A stretch of DNA of 25,527 nt from Flavobacteriaceae bacterium (GTDB taxonomy: Bacteria > Bacteroidota > Bacteroidia > Flavobacteriales > Flavobacteriaceae). Where the stretch lies: the NCBI GenBank assembly GCA_023700885.1, contig JAMPYA010000010.1, positions 1 through 25,527 of the forward strand. The letters run 5' to 3'. Shown piece by piece: positions 1-8,614 of this stretch. The notes under the pieces are model-generated. The model saw only the letters and a program-made list of their open reading frames with translations, searched no databases and was not told where the DNA came from. Positions within the stretch are counted from its first letter, which is position 1, and each line of letters begins with the position of its first letter. Position numbers and translations under genes: made by a program.

Positions 1-646
1 TAATCATATTATCATAGTTAACAAACGGGTTGGAGACATTGTTCAGGGCGATAAAACCGGAGATATTCCTTTAGGTGAAATTGTTAAGAATTATATTCAA
101 AAAAAATACTTAAAACCAGGAAATGTGTTTTTAGGAGTTGTTCATAGAATTGACCGTCCTACTTCTGGTATCGTAATTTTTGCACGAACTTCTAAGGCTT
201 TAGAGCGCTTAAATGAAATGTTACGCGAAAAAAAAATTGAAAAAACGTATTGGGCTATCATAAAAAATAATCCTCCAAAAGAATCTGACACCTTAATTCA
301 CTTTCTGAGAAAAAATTCAAAAAACAATAAATCAACTTTTTTTAACACAGAAACTGAGGGAAGTAAAAAAGCAATTTTACATTATAAATTGTTAAAAAAA
401 CTTGATAAATATTCGTTGTTAGAAATCAATTTAGAAACAGGAAGACATCATCAAATCCGTTGTCAACTTGCTGCTATTGGTTGCCCTATAAAAGGCGATT
501 TAAAATACGGTTTTCCAAGAAGCAACTCCGATGGTGGTATTCACCTTCACGCTAGAAAAATTGAATTTACGCATCCGGTAAAAAATGAAATAATTTCATT
601 AACTGCTACACTACCGGAAGATGTTATATGGAATCTCTGTGAATAA
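1..646 (+). CDS. RluA-family pseudouridine synthase (5' truncated by window edge)
   Basis: Enzyme isomerising specific uridines to pseudouridine in 23S rRNA and/or tRNA. The reading frame is open from base 2, so the true start lies upstream of the window; an internal GTG at 125 is not the real start because the coding frame before it carries family-like sequence (NKRVGDIVQGDKTGD). The catalytic motif HRIDRPTSG follows, with the active-site Asp; RluA-type enzymes have HRLDxxTSG. Further on, GRHHQIRCQLAAIGCPIKGD matches the conserved RluA C-terminal block (HQIR..L...G.PI.GD). No S4 domain is visible, but the N-terminus is missing. It ends about 100 bp before the GMC gene on the same strand. Family is secure; which uridine it modifies cannot be told. 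Confidence 0.93.
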   Translation, partial: NHIIIVNKRVGDIVQGDKTGDIPLGEIVKNYIQKKYLKPGNVFLGVVHRIDRPTSGIVIFARTSKALERLNEMLREKKIEKTYWAIIKNNPPKESDTLIHFLRKNSKNNKSTFFNTETEGSKKAILHYKLLKKLDKYSLLEINLETGRHHQIRCQLAAIGCPIKGDLKYGFPRSNSDGGIHLHARKIEFTHPVKNEIISLTATLPEDVIWNLCE

Positions 647-746
647 TTTCTTTTTTTAAATCCCATTCAAAATCAAATATTCAACCTATTTATAAATTAC
701 TTTTTAAATTAGTACATTTACAATTAAAGTATATTAATTTTCCATT

Positions 747-2309
747 ATGACTTCAAAAGAACATTATGATTTTGTAGTAATAGGTTCCGGATTTGGTGGC
801 TCCGTTTCTGCACTTCGTTTAGCTGAAAAAGGATATTCGGTTTTAGTGATTGAAAAAGGGAAACGTTTTGAAAAAAATGATTTTCCTAAAACCAATTGGA
901 ATCTTAGAAAATGGCTTTGGTTGCCTTTATTTAGATTATACGGAATCCAAAAACTAACTATTTTTAAACACGCTTCAATCTTAAGTGGCGTTGGAGTTGG
1001 TGGCGGATCATTGGTCTATGCCAATACCTTGCCAAAACCTAAAAGTCCTTTTTTTAACAAAGGAAGTTGGGCAAATCTCAACAATTGGGAAACTGTTTTA
1101 GCACCTCATTATGAAACTGCTTGGAAAATGTTAGGTGCTGATATCAATCCTTTTTTAGGTGATAGTGATTTGGTTTTTAAAGATTTGGCAATCAAAATCA
1201 ATAAACCAGAAAGTTTTGAAGCCACTAAAGTAAGTGTATATTTTGGCACCCCAAATATTACCGTTGATGATCCTTATTTTGATGGAAAAGGACCCAACAG
1301 AACTGGTTGCAAATTGTGCGGTTCTTGTATGACTGGTTGTCGACATAATGCTAAAAATACCTTAGATAAAAATTATTTGTATTTAGCCGAACAATTGGGT
1401 GCTGAAGTGTTGCCAGAACATGAAGTTATGGATGTAATTCCTAATGATGAAAATTCTAAATATCAAATAATATTAAAACAATCTACTAGATTTTTTGGAA
1501 AAAAATCTACTGTTACTGCTACTAACGTAATTTTTGCAGGAGGTGTTTTAGGTACCGTTCCGCTTCTATTAAAACTCAAAAAAACAAGTTTACCTAATTT
1601 AAGTGATAGAGTTGGCGAAATGGTTCGCACTAATAATGAAGCTTTAATTTTAAATACCTCTTTAGATAAAACCAAAAATTTTTCTGAAGGAATTGCCATT
1701 GGTTCTATACTTGAATTGGATGAAAACAGTCATTTAGAACCTGTTAGATATGGAAAAGGATCTGGAATTTGGCGACTTTTAATGCTTCCATTAATCACCG
1801 AAAAAAACTTTTTTAAACGAATATTAAAACTGCTGATACTTCCTTTTACATCACCCATAAAATGGTTAAAAGTTTGGTTTATAAGCGATTTCGCGAAAAG
1901 TACTTCCGTATTGCTTTTTATGCAACATTTGGATAGCACCTTGAAGATAAAACGCGGATTTTTAAACTCTTATACCACCATTGATAAAGGTCAACCACCC
2001 ACCGCATTTATTAAAGAAGCCCATGATATTGCAAAAATTCATGCAAAAATAACCAATAGCAAATCGCAAGTAATGTCTTTAGAAACCCTCACCGGTATTC
2101 CTTCAACGGCACATATTTTAGGTGGAGCGGTCATGGGAAAAGATAAAAATGAAGGTGTGATTGATGCAAAAAATAGCGTTTTTGGATATCAAAATCTTTT
2201 TGTAATTGATGGTTCTATGATATCAGCTAATTTAGGAGTAAATCCATCGTTAACAATTACCGCTATTGCAGAACACGCCATGAGTTTAATCCCAAAAAAA
2301 CAAGCATAA
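747..2309 (+). CDS. GMC-family FAD oxidoreductase (cholesterol-oxidase/choline-dehydrogenase-like)
   Basis: FAD-dependent oxidoreductase of the glucose-methanol-choline family (520 aa), expected to oxidise an alcohol. Visible: N-terminal Rossmann FAD motif VVIGSGFGGSVSALRLAEKG (about residues 10-29), the second FAD block GVGVGGGSLVYANT, and the C-terminal catalytic region with HILGGAVMG and NLGVNPSLTITAIAEHAM, which supply the His/Asn pair. A four-cysteine cluster CxxCxxCxxxC (C188, C191, C194, C198; CKLCGSCMTGC) is followed by RHNAKNTLDKNYL; as I recall, this cluster is shared with the mycobacterial ChoD-like branch rather than classic choline dehydrogenases. There is no signal peptide. The TAA stop overlaps the ATG of the aldehyde dehydrogenase by one base, so the two are probably translationally coupled. 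The substrate (sterol, fatty alcohol or other) is not determined by sequence. Confidence 0.93.
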   Translation: MTSKEHYDFVVIGSGFGGSVSALRLAEKGYSVLVIEKGKRFEKNDFPKTNWNLRKWLWLPLFRLYGIQKLTIFKHASILSGVGVGGGSLVYANTLPKPKSPFFNKGSWANLNNWETVLAPHYETAWKMLGADINPFLGDSDLVFKDLAIKINKPESFEATKVSVYFGTPNITVDDPYFDGKGPNRTGCKLCGSCMTGCRHNAKNTLDKNYLYLAEQLGAEVLPEHEVMDVIPNDENSKYQIILKQSTRFFGKKSTVTATNVIFAGGVLGTVPLLLKLKKTSLPNLSDRVGEMVRTNNEALILNTSLDKTKNFSEGIAIGSILELDENSHLEPVRYGKGSGIWRLLMLPLITEKNFFKRILKLLILPFTSPIKWLKVWFISDFAKSTSVLLFMQHLDSTLKIKRGFLNSYTTIDKGQPPTAFIKEAHDIAKIHAKITNSKSQVMSLETLTGIPSTAHILGGAVMGKDKNEGVIDAKNSVFGYQNLFVIDGSMISANLGVNPSLTITAIAEHAMSLIPKKQA

Positions 2310-3685
2310 TGGAAATTGAACAAATAATTGCGCAACAACGTCAGTTTTTTAAATCGCAAAAAACAAAAGATGTTTTATTTCGAAAAATGGCTTTAAAGAA
2401 ACTTTTAGCAGCAGTTCAAAATAATGAAGAAGCCATTCAAAATGCATTATATCTTGATTTTAAGAAACCCGTTTTTGAAAGTTACATTTCTGAAATCGGA
2501 ATTGTTATTTCAGAATTGAAATTGGCTATCAAAAACTTAAACAGTTGGAGTAAACCAATTACCGTAATTCCGAGTGTTCTAAATTTTCCATCTTGGGAAA
2601 AAATTTATAAAGAACCTTACGGAACCGTTTTAATAATTGCACCTTGGAATTATCCATTTCAATTAGCCATTGCCCCATTAATTGGCGCTGTTGCTGCAGG
2701 AAATACGGCCGTTATTAAACCTTCAGAACTTACCCCTCATACCAGTAAGTTAGTAGCTGATTTTATTGATAAATGTTTTGACAAATCACATGTAACTGTT
2801 GTCCAAGGTGATGCTGGAACTGCCAGAAGTTTACTTAATAGTAGTTGGGATTATATATTTTTTACAGGAAGCATTCCAATTGGAAAAATTATTGCCAAAG
2901 CTGCTGCAGAACATTTAACTCCTACCACCTTAGAATTAGGTGGAAAAAGTCCTTGCATTATTGATGAAACTGCCGACATCCATTTAAGTGCAAAACGAAT
3001 TGTTTGGGGAAAATTTCTTAACGCTGGTCAAACCTGTATTGCACCTGACTATATTTTAATTCATGATTATGTAAAAGATGATTTTGTTGCAGCCTTAAAA
3101 AAAGAAATAGAGCATGCCTACGGAAAAAATCTACAAAATTCTGATGACTATCCAAGAATCATTAACCTAAGAAATTATCATCGATTGATGAAAATGTTGG
3201 AGAATGAAACTGTTTTAATAGGAGGCGAAAACAATGAAAATGATTTATATATCGCTCCAACAGTTTTACATTGTAATACGCTCAATTGTGAAGCCATGAA
3301 AGAAGAAATTTTCGGCCCTATTTTACCAATTTTAACTTATACATCCGAAGAAGAAATTGAGGCAATTATTTCATCTTATGAAAAACCGCTTTCCTTATAT
3401 GTTTTTACATCTAATAAATCATTTGCAAAAAAAATTATAAAAAAATATTCATTTGGTGGTGGTGTAATTAACGATACGGTAGTGCATTTTGCTAATCACC
3501 GATTGCCTTTTGGAGGGGTCGGTCATAGCGGACAAGGAGCTTATCACGGAAAGCATTCCTTCGATACTTTTTCACATGCAAAATCGGTAGTAAACAGATT
3601 TACATGGTTAGACATCCCTCTTAGATATGCCCCCTATAAAGGAAAACTACCATTATTAAAACTATTTTTTAAATACTTATCCTAA
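2309..3685 (+). CDS. Aldehyde dehydrogenase (class 3 / fatty-aldehyde-dehydrogenase-like)
   Basis: NAD(P)-dependent aldehyde dehydrogenase of 458 aa, which would oxidise an aldehyde to its acid. Its length, without the roughly 35-40 extra N-terminal residues of class 1/2 enzymes, and its hydrophobic/basic C-terminal tail (PLLKLFFKYLS) resemble the ALDH3/YwdH group acting on medium- to long-chain or aromatic aldehydes. Visible landmarks are APWNYPFQLAIAPLIGAVAA, the cofactor motif FFTGSIPIGK, the general-base Glu in LELGGKSP (E209) and the nucleophile Cys in NAGQTCIAPDY (C243), with the family's usual 34-residue spacing. The start codon overlaps the GMC stop (TAATG), so the product of the flavoprotein is a natural candidate substrate; that link is inference. 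The nitroreductase gene follows after 6 bp. Confidence 0.95.
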   Translation: MEIEQIIAQQRQFFKSQKTKDVLFRKMALKKLLAAVQNNEEAIQNALYLDFKKPVFESYISEIGIVISELKLAIKNLNSWSKPITVIPSVLNFPSWEKIYKEPYGTVLIIAPWNYPFQLAIAPLIGAVAAGNTAVIKPSELTPHTSKLVADFIDKCFDKSHVTVVQGDAGTARSLLNSSWDYIFFTGSIPIGKIIAKAAAEHLTPTTLELGGKSPCIIDETADIHLSAKRIVWGKFLNAGQTCIAPDYILIHDYVKDDFVAALKKEIEHAYGKNLQNSDDYPRIINLRNYHRLMKMLENETVLIGGENNENDLYIAPTVLHCNTLNCEAMKEEIFGPILPILTYTSEEEIEAIISSYEKPLSLYVFTSNKSFAKKIIKKYSFGGGVINDTVVHFANHRLPFGGVGHSGQGAYHGKHSFDTFSHAKSVVNRFTWLDIPLRYAPYKGKLPLLKLFFKYLS

Positions 3686-3691
3686 AATATT

Positions 3692-4420
3692 ATGATAAAA
3701 ACTTTTGAAGAAGCACTCCATTATAGAAGGGCCATAAGAAATTATGATGCCACAAAACCTATTGATACCGCCATCGTAAAAAAATGTATTGAACAAGCTA
3801 CTTTGGCACCCAGTAGTAGCAATATGCAATTGTACGAATTTCATCATATTATTTCTAAAGAAACAAATCAAAAACTAGCTGAATTTTGCTTTGACCAAGG
3901 AGCTGCAAAAACAGCTCAGGAAATGGTGGTTTTTGTAGTTAGAAAAGATTTATGGAAAGAAAGAGCTCAATCTAATCTACAATTTTTAAAATCTATATTT
4001 GGCAATAAACTTGCTGCCCAATACTCAAAAAGAGAAAAATTTGCGATTAATTATTATCAAAAACTGATTCCGCTAACTTATTTTGATTTCTTTGGTATAT
4101 TAGGGAATTTGAAATTTGCTATCTATTGGATAATTGGATTATTTCGACCTATTTATCGGGAAGCGCGAAGTAAAGATATTAGAGTGGTAGCGCATAAAAG
4201 TGCTGCTTTAGCTGCTCAAACCTTTATGATAGGTATGGCCGTTGAAGGTTATGATACCTGCCCGATGGAAGGAATTGACTCCCTTCGAATAAAAAAATTA
4301 TTAAAACTTCCTGCTGGAGCTGAAATAAATATGGTGATTTCGTGCGGAATTAGAAAATCAGAGGGAGTAACCGGTCCAAGATTTAGAATTCCATTTGATA
4401 AAGTCTATAAACAGTGGTAA
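3692..4420 (+). CDS. Nitroreductase-family FMN protein
   Basis: FMN-dependent nitroreductase-superfamily protein of 242 aa. The N-terminal block FEEALHYRRAIRNYD and the following TLAPSSSNMQLYEFHHI match the conserved FMN-phosphate-binding region (RRSxRxF and the APSxxNxQPW-like segment). The C-terminal half has AAQTFMIGMAVEGYDTCPMEGID, equivalent to the usual xQNLxLAAxxxGLGxCxxxGF stretch. An unusual hydrophobic middle section (LTYFDFFGILGNLKFAIYWI, about residues 129-148) may be a lid or membrane-leaning helix; I see no signal peptide. It is the third gene of the GMC-ALDH operon, 6 bp after the ALDH stop. It could recycle NAD(P)H or reduce an enone or quinone in the same pathway, but that is speculation. 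Confidence 0.88.
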   Translation: MIKTFEEALHYRRAIRNYDATKPIDTAIVKKCIEQATLAPSSSNMQLYEFHHIISKETNQKLAEFCFDQGAAKTAQEMVVFVVRKDLWKERAQSNLQFLKSIFGNKLAAQYSKREKFAINYYQKLIPLTYFDFFGILGNLKFAIYWIIGLFRPIYREARSKDIRVVAHKSAALAAQTFMIGMAVEGYDTCPMEGIDSLRIKKLLKLPAGAEINMVISCGIRKSEGVTGPRFRIPFDKVYKQW

Positions 4421-4448
4421 AAATTTAATTAAATACATTATAAAATCA

Positions 4449-4456
4449 TAATTTTG
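4449..4456 (+). promoter_or_regulatory. Putative Bacteroidota -7 promoter element for DegT-galE
   Basis: TAATTTTG fits TAnnTTTG exactly and lies 22 bp before the ATG at 4478, implying a short leader. No convincing TTTG -33 element is seen upstream. This would separate the sugar genes from the GMC operon. Confidence 0.45.
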
Positions 4457-4477
4457 CTCAATTAAATTTCATTATAC

Positions 4478-5608
4478 ATGAACAAAATTCAAATGGTTGA
4501 CCTCAAAAGTCAATACAATAAAATAAAACCACAAATTGATGAAGCGATTCTAAATGTGGTAGAATCTACCTCTTTTATCAACGGACCAGAGGTTAAAGAA
4601 TTTCAAACTTCCTTAGAAAAATACCTCGATGTAAAACATGTAATTCCATGCGCTAACGGAACTGATGCATTACAAATTGCCATGATGGCTTTAGATTTAC
4701 AACCCGGCGACGAAATCATTACTTCCGATTTTACCTTTGCAGCTACAGTTGAAGTCATTGCCTTATTAAAGTTAACGCCTGTTTTAGTTGATGTGTATCC
4801 AGATACGTTTAACATTAATATCGAAGCCGTTAAAAAAGCAATTACACCAAAAACAAAAGCCATTGTTCCGGTTCATTTATTTGGACAGTGTGCCGATATG
4901 GAGCCCATTCTAAATTTAGCTAAAGAGCACAATTTATATGTTATTGAAGATAATGCACAAGCCATAGGAGCTGTTTATACTTTTTCTGATGGTACAAAAA
5001 AGAAAGCTGGAACAATGGGAAGCATCTGTACAACTTCTTTTTTTCCATCTAAAAATCTGGGTTGTTATGGTGATGGTGGCGCCATTTTTACTAATAACGA
5101 TGTACTAGCTCAGAAAACTAGAAGCATCGCTAATCACGGTATGGCACAACGTTATTACTACGACAGACTTGGAGTAAACTCTCGTTTAGACAGCATACAA
5201 GCAGCCATTTTAAATGTAAAGCTACCTTTGTTAAACTCCTATTGTGATGCCAGAAGAAAAGCAGCAACCTATTACAACAATGCTTTTGCAAATCATCCAA
5301 AAATCATTACTCCAATAACAAGTGATTTTTCTACGCATGTATTTCACCAATATACGTTGAGAATAATAAATTCTGAAAGAAATGCTTTACATCAATATTT
5401 ATTAGAGCATCAAATTCCGAATGCTATTTATTATCCGGTACCACTTCATTCACAAAAAGCTTACGGAAATTTACACTATAAAGAAGATAATTTTAAAACG
5501 ACGAATGAACTGGTTAAAACGGTAATATCTTTACCAATGCACACCGAATTTGAGGAAGAACAACTTCAATACATCACTCAAACAGTTTTATCGTTTTTTA
5601 AAAATTAA
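4478..5608 (+). CDS. DegT/DnrJ/EryC1/StrS-family sugar aminotransferase
   Basis: PLP-dependent aminotransferase of 376 aa that would transfer an amino group to a keto-sugar nucleotide, supplying amino sugars for surface polysaccharide or O-antigen. Visible: N-terminal VDLKSQYNKIKPQID, the INGPEVKEFQ segment, the GTDALQIAMMALDLQPGDEI block (substrate/PLP-phosphate region), DFTFAATVEVI, VIEDNAQAIGA with the PLP-pyridine-binding Asp, and the Schiff-base lysine in SFFPSKNLGCYGDGGA (K192). NHGMAQRYYYDRLGVNSRLD is the usual downstream block. The WbpE/FdtB-like branch is plausible, but the substrate cannot be fixed. The galE-like gene starts 10 bp after the stop, so the two are an operon. Confidence 0.94.
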   Translation: MNKIQMVDLKSQYNKIKPQIDEAILNVVESTSFINGPEVKEFQTSLEKYLDVKHVIPCANGTDALQIAMMALDLQPGDEIITSDFTFAATVEVIALLKLTPVLVDVYPDTFNINIEAVKKAITPKTKAIVPVHLFGQCADMEPILNLAKEHNLYVIEDNAQAIGAVYTFSDGTKKKAGTMGSICTTSFFPSKNLGCYGDGGAIFTNNDVLAQKTRSIANHGMAQRYYYDRLGVNSRLDSIQAAILNVKLPLLNSYCDARRKAATYYNNAFANHPKIITPITSDFSTHVFHQYTLRIINSERNALHQYLLEHQIPNAIYYPVPLHSQKAYGNLHYKEDNFKTTNELVKTVISLPMHTEFEEEQLQYITQTVLSFFKN

Positions 5609-5618
5609 CAACTTGTAT

Positions 5619-6632
5619 ATGAAAAAGATTTTAGTAACTGGCGGATTAGGTTTTATAGGTTCTCATACCGTTGTAGAATTACAGAATGAAGGTTTTGAAG
5701 TAATAATCATTGATAATCTTTCTAATACAACCATTGAGGTGTTAGATAAAATTACCGCAATTACCAACCTAAAACCTGCATTTTATAATTTTGATTTAAA
5801 GGATAAAAAATCGGTTCAAGATTTTTTTAAAAATAATAAAGTAGATGGAATCATTCATTTTGCGGCATCAAAAGCAGTAGGCGAAAGTGTTCAAATTCCG
5901 TTAGACTATTATGAAAACAACATCATTTCTCTAACTAATATTTTACAAGAAATGAAGGCTAGAGCAATAAATAATCTAATTTTTAGTTCATCCTGTACGG
6001 TTTATGGACAAGCAGATGAATTACCTATAACAGAAAATGCACCTATCAAACCGGCAGAATCTCCTTATGGTAACACTAAAAAAATCAATGAAGAAATAAT
6101 TGCCGATGCATCTAAAGCACATGGTATTAAAGCTATTTCTTTGCGTTATTTCAATCCGATTGGGGCTCACTCATCCGCCAAAATCGGAGAATTACCGATT
6201 GGTGTACCACAAAATTTAATTCCGTTTATTACACAAACTGCTACCGGTATCAGACAAGAATTATCCGTTTTTGGAAGCGATTATCCAACTCCAGACGGTA
6301 CTGCAATAAGAGATTATATTCATGTTGTTGATTTAGCCAAAGCACATATTGCTGCTTTAAACCGACTTTTGAACAACCAGCAAAAAAATAATTATGAGGT
6401 TTTTAATGTAGGAACCGGAAAAGGAAGTTCTGTTTTAGAAGTCATCAACGCCTTTGAAAAAGTGAGCAACACCAAACTCAATTACAAAATTGTGGGCAGA
6501 CGCGAAGGTGATATTACTGCTGCATTTGCCAATACTACTTTAGCTAACAGAGAACTCGGCTGGAAAGCTGAATTGACATTGGAAGAAGCTTTACTTTCTG
6601 CTTGGAATTGGCAAAAAAGATTAAAAAATTAG
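5619..6632 (+). CDS. galE: UDP-glucose 4-epimerase (GalE-like)
   Basis: Extended short-chain dehydrogenase interconverting UDP-glucose and UDP-galactose (possibly also the N-acetyl forms), 337 aa. The start is the ATG at 5619: the frame is open back to 5550, but those 23 codons overlap the end of the aminotransferase gene and precede the canonical MKKILVTGGLGFIGSHT. NAD-binding GGLGFIGS is at about residues 8-15; the catalytic triad is visible as SSSCTVYG and YGNTK (Y150, K154). RYFNPIGAH and AIRDYIHVVDLAKAH are typical of GalE, as is the C-terminal GRREGDITAAFANTTLANRELGW. It is translated just after the DegT gene and followed by a strong bidirectional terminator. Confidence 0.95.
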   Translation: MKKILVTGGLGFIGSHTVVELQNEGFEVIIIDNLSNTTIEVLDKITAITNLKPAFYNFDLKDKKSVQDFFKNNKVDGIIHFAASKAVGESVQIPLDYYENNIISLTNILQEMKARAINNLIFSSSCTVYGQADELPITENAPIKPAESPYGNTKKINEEIIADASKAHGIKAISLRYFNPIGAHSSAKIGELPIGVPQNLIPFITQTATGIRQELSVFGSDYPTPDGTAIRDYIHVVDLAKAHIAALNRLLNNQQKNNYEVFNVGTGKGSSVLEVINAFEKVSNTKLNYKIVGRREGDITAAFANTTLANRELGWKAELTLEEALLSAWNWQKRLKN

Positions 6633-6684
6633 AATTAAAACTATAAAAGTCATAAACAAGACAAGTGTAAAAAACATTAAACAT

Positions 6685-6713
6685 AAAAAAAGCGAGCGCT
6701 GCTCGCTTTTTTT
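6685..6713. terminator. Bidirectional intrinsic terminator between galE and rho
   Basis: Seven A's, then GCGAGC-GCT-GCTCGC, then seven T's: a perfect inverted repeat (13-bp potential stem, 3-nt loop) flanked so that both strands end in a T-run. It lies in the gap between convergent galE (+) and rho (-) and would terminate both transcripts. Confidence 0.95.
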
Positions 6714-6732
6714 ATAGCTGTATTTTTACAAA

Positions 6733-8424
6733 TTATTTACTCATAGAAACTAAAAATTCTTGATTGGATATAGTTCCTTTGATACGTCCACTTATAAACT
6801 CCATAGCTTCTATAGGGTTCATATCAGCAAGGTATTTACGAAGTACCCACATGCGTTGTTGTGTATTCTCATCGTGTAATAAGTCATCACGTCTAGTGCT
6901 TGATTTAACCAAATCAATTGCAGGGTAAATTCTTCTATTTGCAATATTTCTATCTAGTTGAAGTTCCATGTTTCCTGTACCTTTAAATTCTTCAAAAATT
7001 ACTTCATCCATTTTAGAACCGGTATCAGTTAAAGCTGTTGCAACAATGGTTAATGAACCTCCATTTTCAATATTTCGTGCAGCTCCAAAAAATCTTTTAG
7101 GTTTATGCAAAGCATTAGCATCAATACCACCTGATAAAATTTTACCAGATGCTGGTGAAACCGTATTATAAGCTCTCGCTAAACGTGTTATTGAATCTAA
7201 TAAAATAACTACATCATGTCCGCATTCTACTAATCTTTTAGCTTTTTCTAAAACTATATTAGCCACTTTTACGTGCTTTTCAGCAGGTTCATCAAAAGTA
7301 GAAGCAACAACTTCACCCTTAACACTGCGCTGCATATCTGTTACCTCCTCAGGTCTTTCATCAATTAATAATATAATTTGATATACTTCAGGATGATTAG
7401 AAGCTATTGCATTGGCAATATCTTTAAGCAACATTGTTTTACCGGTCTTAGGTTGCGAAACAATCATGGCTCTTTGTCCTTTTCCAATTGGAGTAAATAA
7501 ATCCATGATTCTGGTAGATAAAGTGCTTCTATGGCCAGCAAGATTAAATTTTTCTTCGGGGAATAACGGAGTTAAATGTTCAAAAGAAACGCGATCTCTA
7601 ACTACATTTGGATTTAAACCATTTATTTTAGAAACACGAATTAATGGGAAATATTTCTCTCCTTCTTTTGGTGGCCTAACATTTCCTGTAACGGTATCAC
7701 CAGTTTTTAAACCAAATAATTTAATTTGAGAGGTTGAAACGTAAATATCATCTGGCGAGGATAAATAACTATAATCTGAAGAACGTAAGAAGCCATACCC
7801 ATCAGGCATCATCTCTAAAACACCTTCGCTTTTTATGATTCCATCAAATTCAAAATCTGGTTCTTTATATCTACTTTGAGGTTTTGCTTTAACATCATTT
7901 TCCTTAATATCTTTTTGATGATGATGAACCGGTTTTTTAATCACCTTTTTAACAATAGGTGTTTCAATGACTTCCTTTCCAACTTCTTCTTTTAAAGTTT
8001 CAATTATAGGTTCTGTTTCAGTTGAACTTTGCGTTTTGAGAATATCCTTTCGAGGTTTTTTTTGTTTAGGCTTTTTAACAGGATGATTATCGGTTTTCAA
8101 TTCTGAAGAAACAGTTTGTTTAGATTCTAAATTAACTTCAGTAATAACTTTAGGTTCTTCAGCTTTTTCATCAGTAAAAAGATTTTGTATAACTGCTTTT
8201 TCTGGTGAACTATTAGCAATTGGTTTTTTGATTCTTTTTCTTTTAGCGGTCGCTTCTTTTGTTTTTACACTTGCTAGATTTAGTGGTTTAGCTGCCTGAA
8301 TGTCAAGAATTTGATAGATTAATTCTTGTTCTTTTAAAGTTTTGTACTTAGGCACATCAATACTTTTAGCAATTTCTAAAAGCTCAGCAAGGGTTTTTTC
8401 CTTGAGTTGTGAAATGTCAAACAT
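6733..8424 (-). CDS. rho: Transcription termination factor Rho
   Basis: Hexameric RNA helicase/ATPase that ends transcription at Rho-dependent sites, 563 aa. Domains: an N-terminal Rho_N-like helical segment (about 1-45, FDISQLKEKTLAELLEIAKS); a long low-complexity Lys/Glu-rich linker (about 50-190); the cold-shock-like primary RNA-binding domain (about 200-265, GVLEMMPDGYGFLRS); and the ATPase core with Walker A QPKTGKT (about 324-330), Walker B VVILLD (about 405-410) and the Q/R-loop region SGGIDANALHKPKRFFGAAR (about 431-450). E. coli Rho is 419 aa, so the extra length is nearly all linker, a form common in Bacteroidota. The only exact -7 promoter match lies about 110 nt upstream of the ATG, giving an unusually long leader for this window. 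It is convergent with galE and divergent from the DUF4293 gene. Confidence 0.98.
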   Translation of the reverse strand: MFDISQLKEKTLAELLEIAKSIDVPKYKTLKEQELIYQILDIQAAKPLNLASVKTKEATAKRKRIKKPIANSSPEKAVIQNLFTDEKAEEPKVITEVNLESKQTVSSELKTDNHPVKKPKQKKPRKDILKTQSSTETEPIIETLKEEVGKEVIETPIVKKVIKKPVHHHQKDIKENDVKAKPQSRYKEPDFEFDGIIKSEGVLEMMPDGYGFLRSSDYSYLSSPDDIYVSTSQIKLFGLKTGDTVTGNVRPPKEGEKYFPLIRVSKINGLNPNVVRDRVSFEHLTPLFPEEKFNLAGHRSTLSTRIMDLFTPIGKGQRAMIVSQPKTGKTMLLKDIANAIASNHPEVYQIILLIDERPEEVTDMQRSVKGEVVASTFDEPAEKHVKVANIVLEKAKRLVECGHDVVILLDSITRLARAYNTVSPASGKILSGGIDANALHKPKRFFGAARNIENGGSLTIVATALTDTGSKMDEVIFEEFKGTGNMELQLDRNIANRRIYPAIDLVKSSTRRDDLLHDENTQQRMWVLRKYLADMNPIEAMEFISGRIKGTISNQEFLVSMSK

Positions 8425-8536
8425 TAGGTCTTAAAAAATTAGATTTATAATTATAGAATATGAATTGATACTGAATTTTAATAAATAATTAATTGGATGG
8501 AGTCAGTTAAATAGCAGAGACTTAGCTATTGTTGAA

Positions 8537-8544
8537 CAAATATA
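8537..8544 (-). promoter_or_regulatory. Putative -7 promoter element for rho
   Basis: Read on the minus strand this is TATATTTG, an exact TAnnTTTG match. It lies about 113 bp from the rho ATG and implies a leader of about 105 nt that contains a weak hairpin (arms at 8510-8515 and 8525-8530). Confidence 0.4.
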
Positions 8545-8590
8545 CAATTATTTTTTATAAAATATCTAAACATCATTAAAAAGATTAATG

Positions 8591-8598
8591 TATTTTTG
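8591..8598 (+). promoter_or_regulatory. Putative -7 promoter element for the DUF4293 gene
   Basis: TATTTTTG matches TAnnTTTG and ends 17 bp before the ATG at 8615. Because it lies downstream of the alternative ATG at 8588, it supports 8615 as the real start. Confidence 0.5.
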
Positions 8599-8614
8599 TT
8601 TTTCAAATTTTAAC

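Noticed and set aside
5550..5618. Upstream 23-codon extension of the galE reading frame
   Set aside because: It overlaps the aminotransferase 3' end and precedes the canonical MKKILVTGG start; the residues do not belong to the epimerase fold.
6968..7729. Plus-strand open frames opposite rho
   Set aside because: They mirror the conserved Rho ATPase and RNA-binding domains and have no start-proximal promoter or domain of their own.
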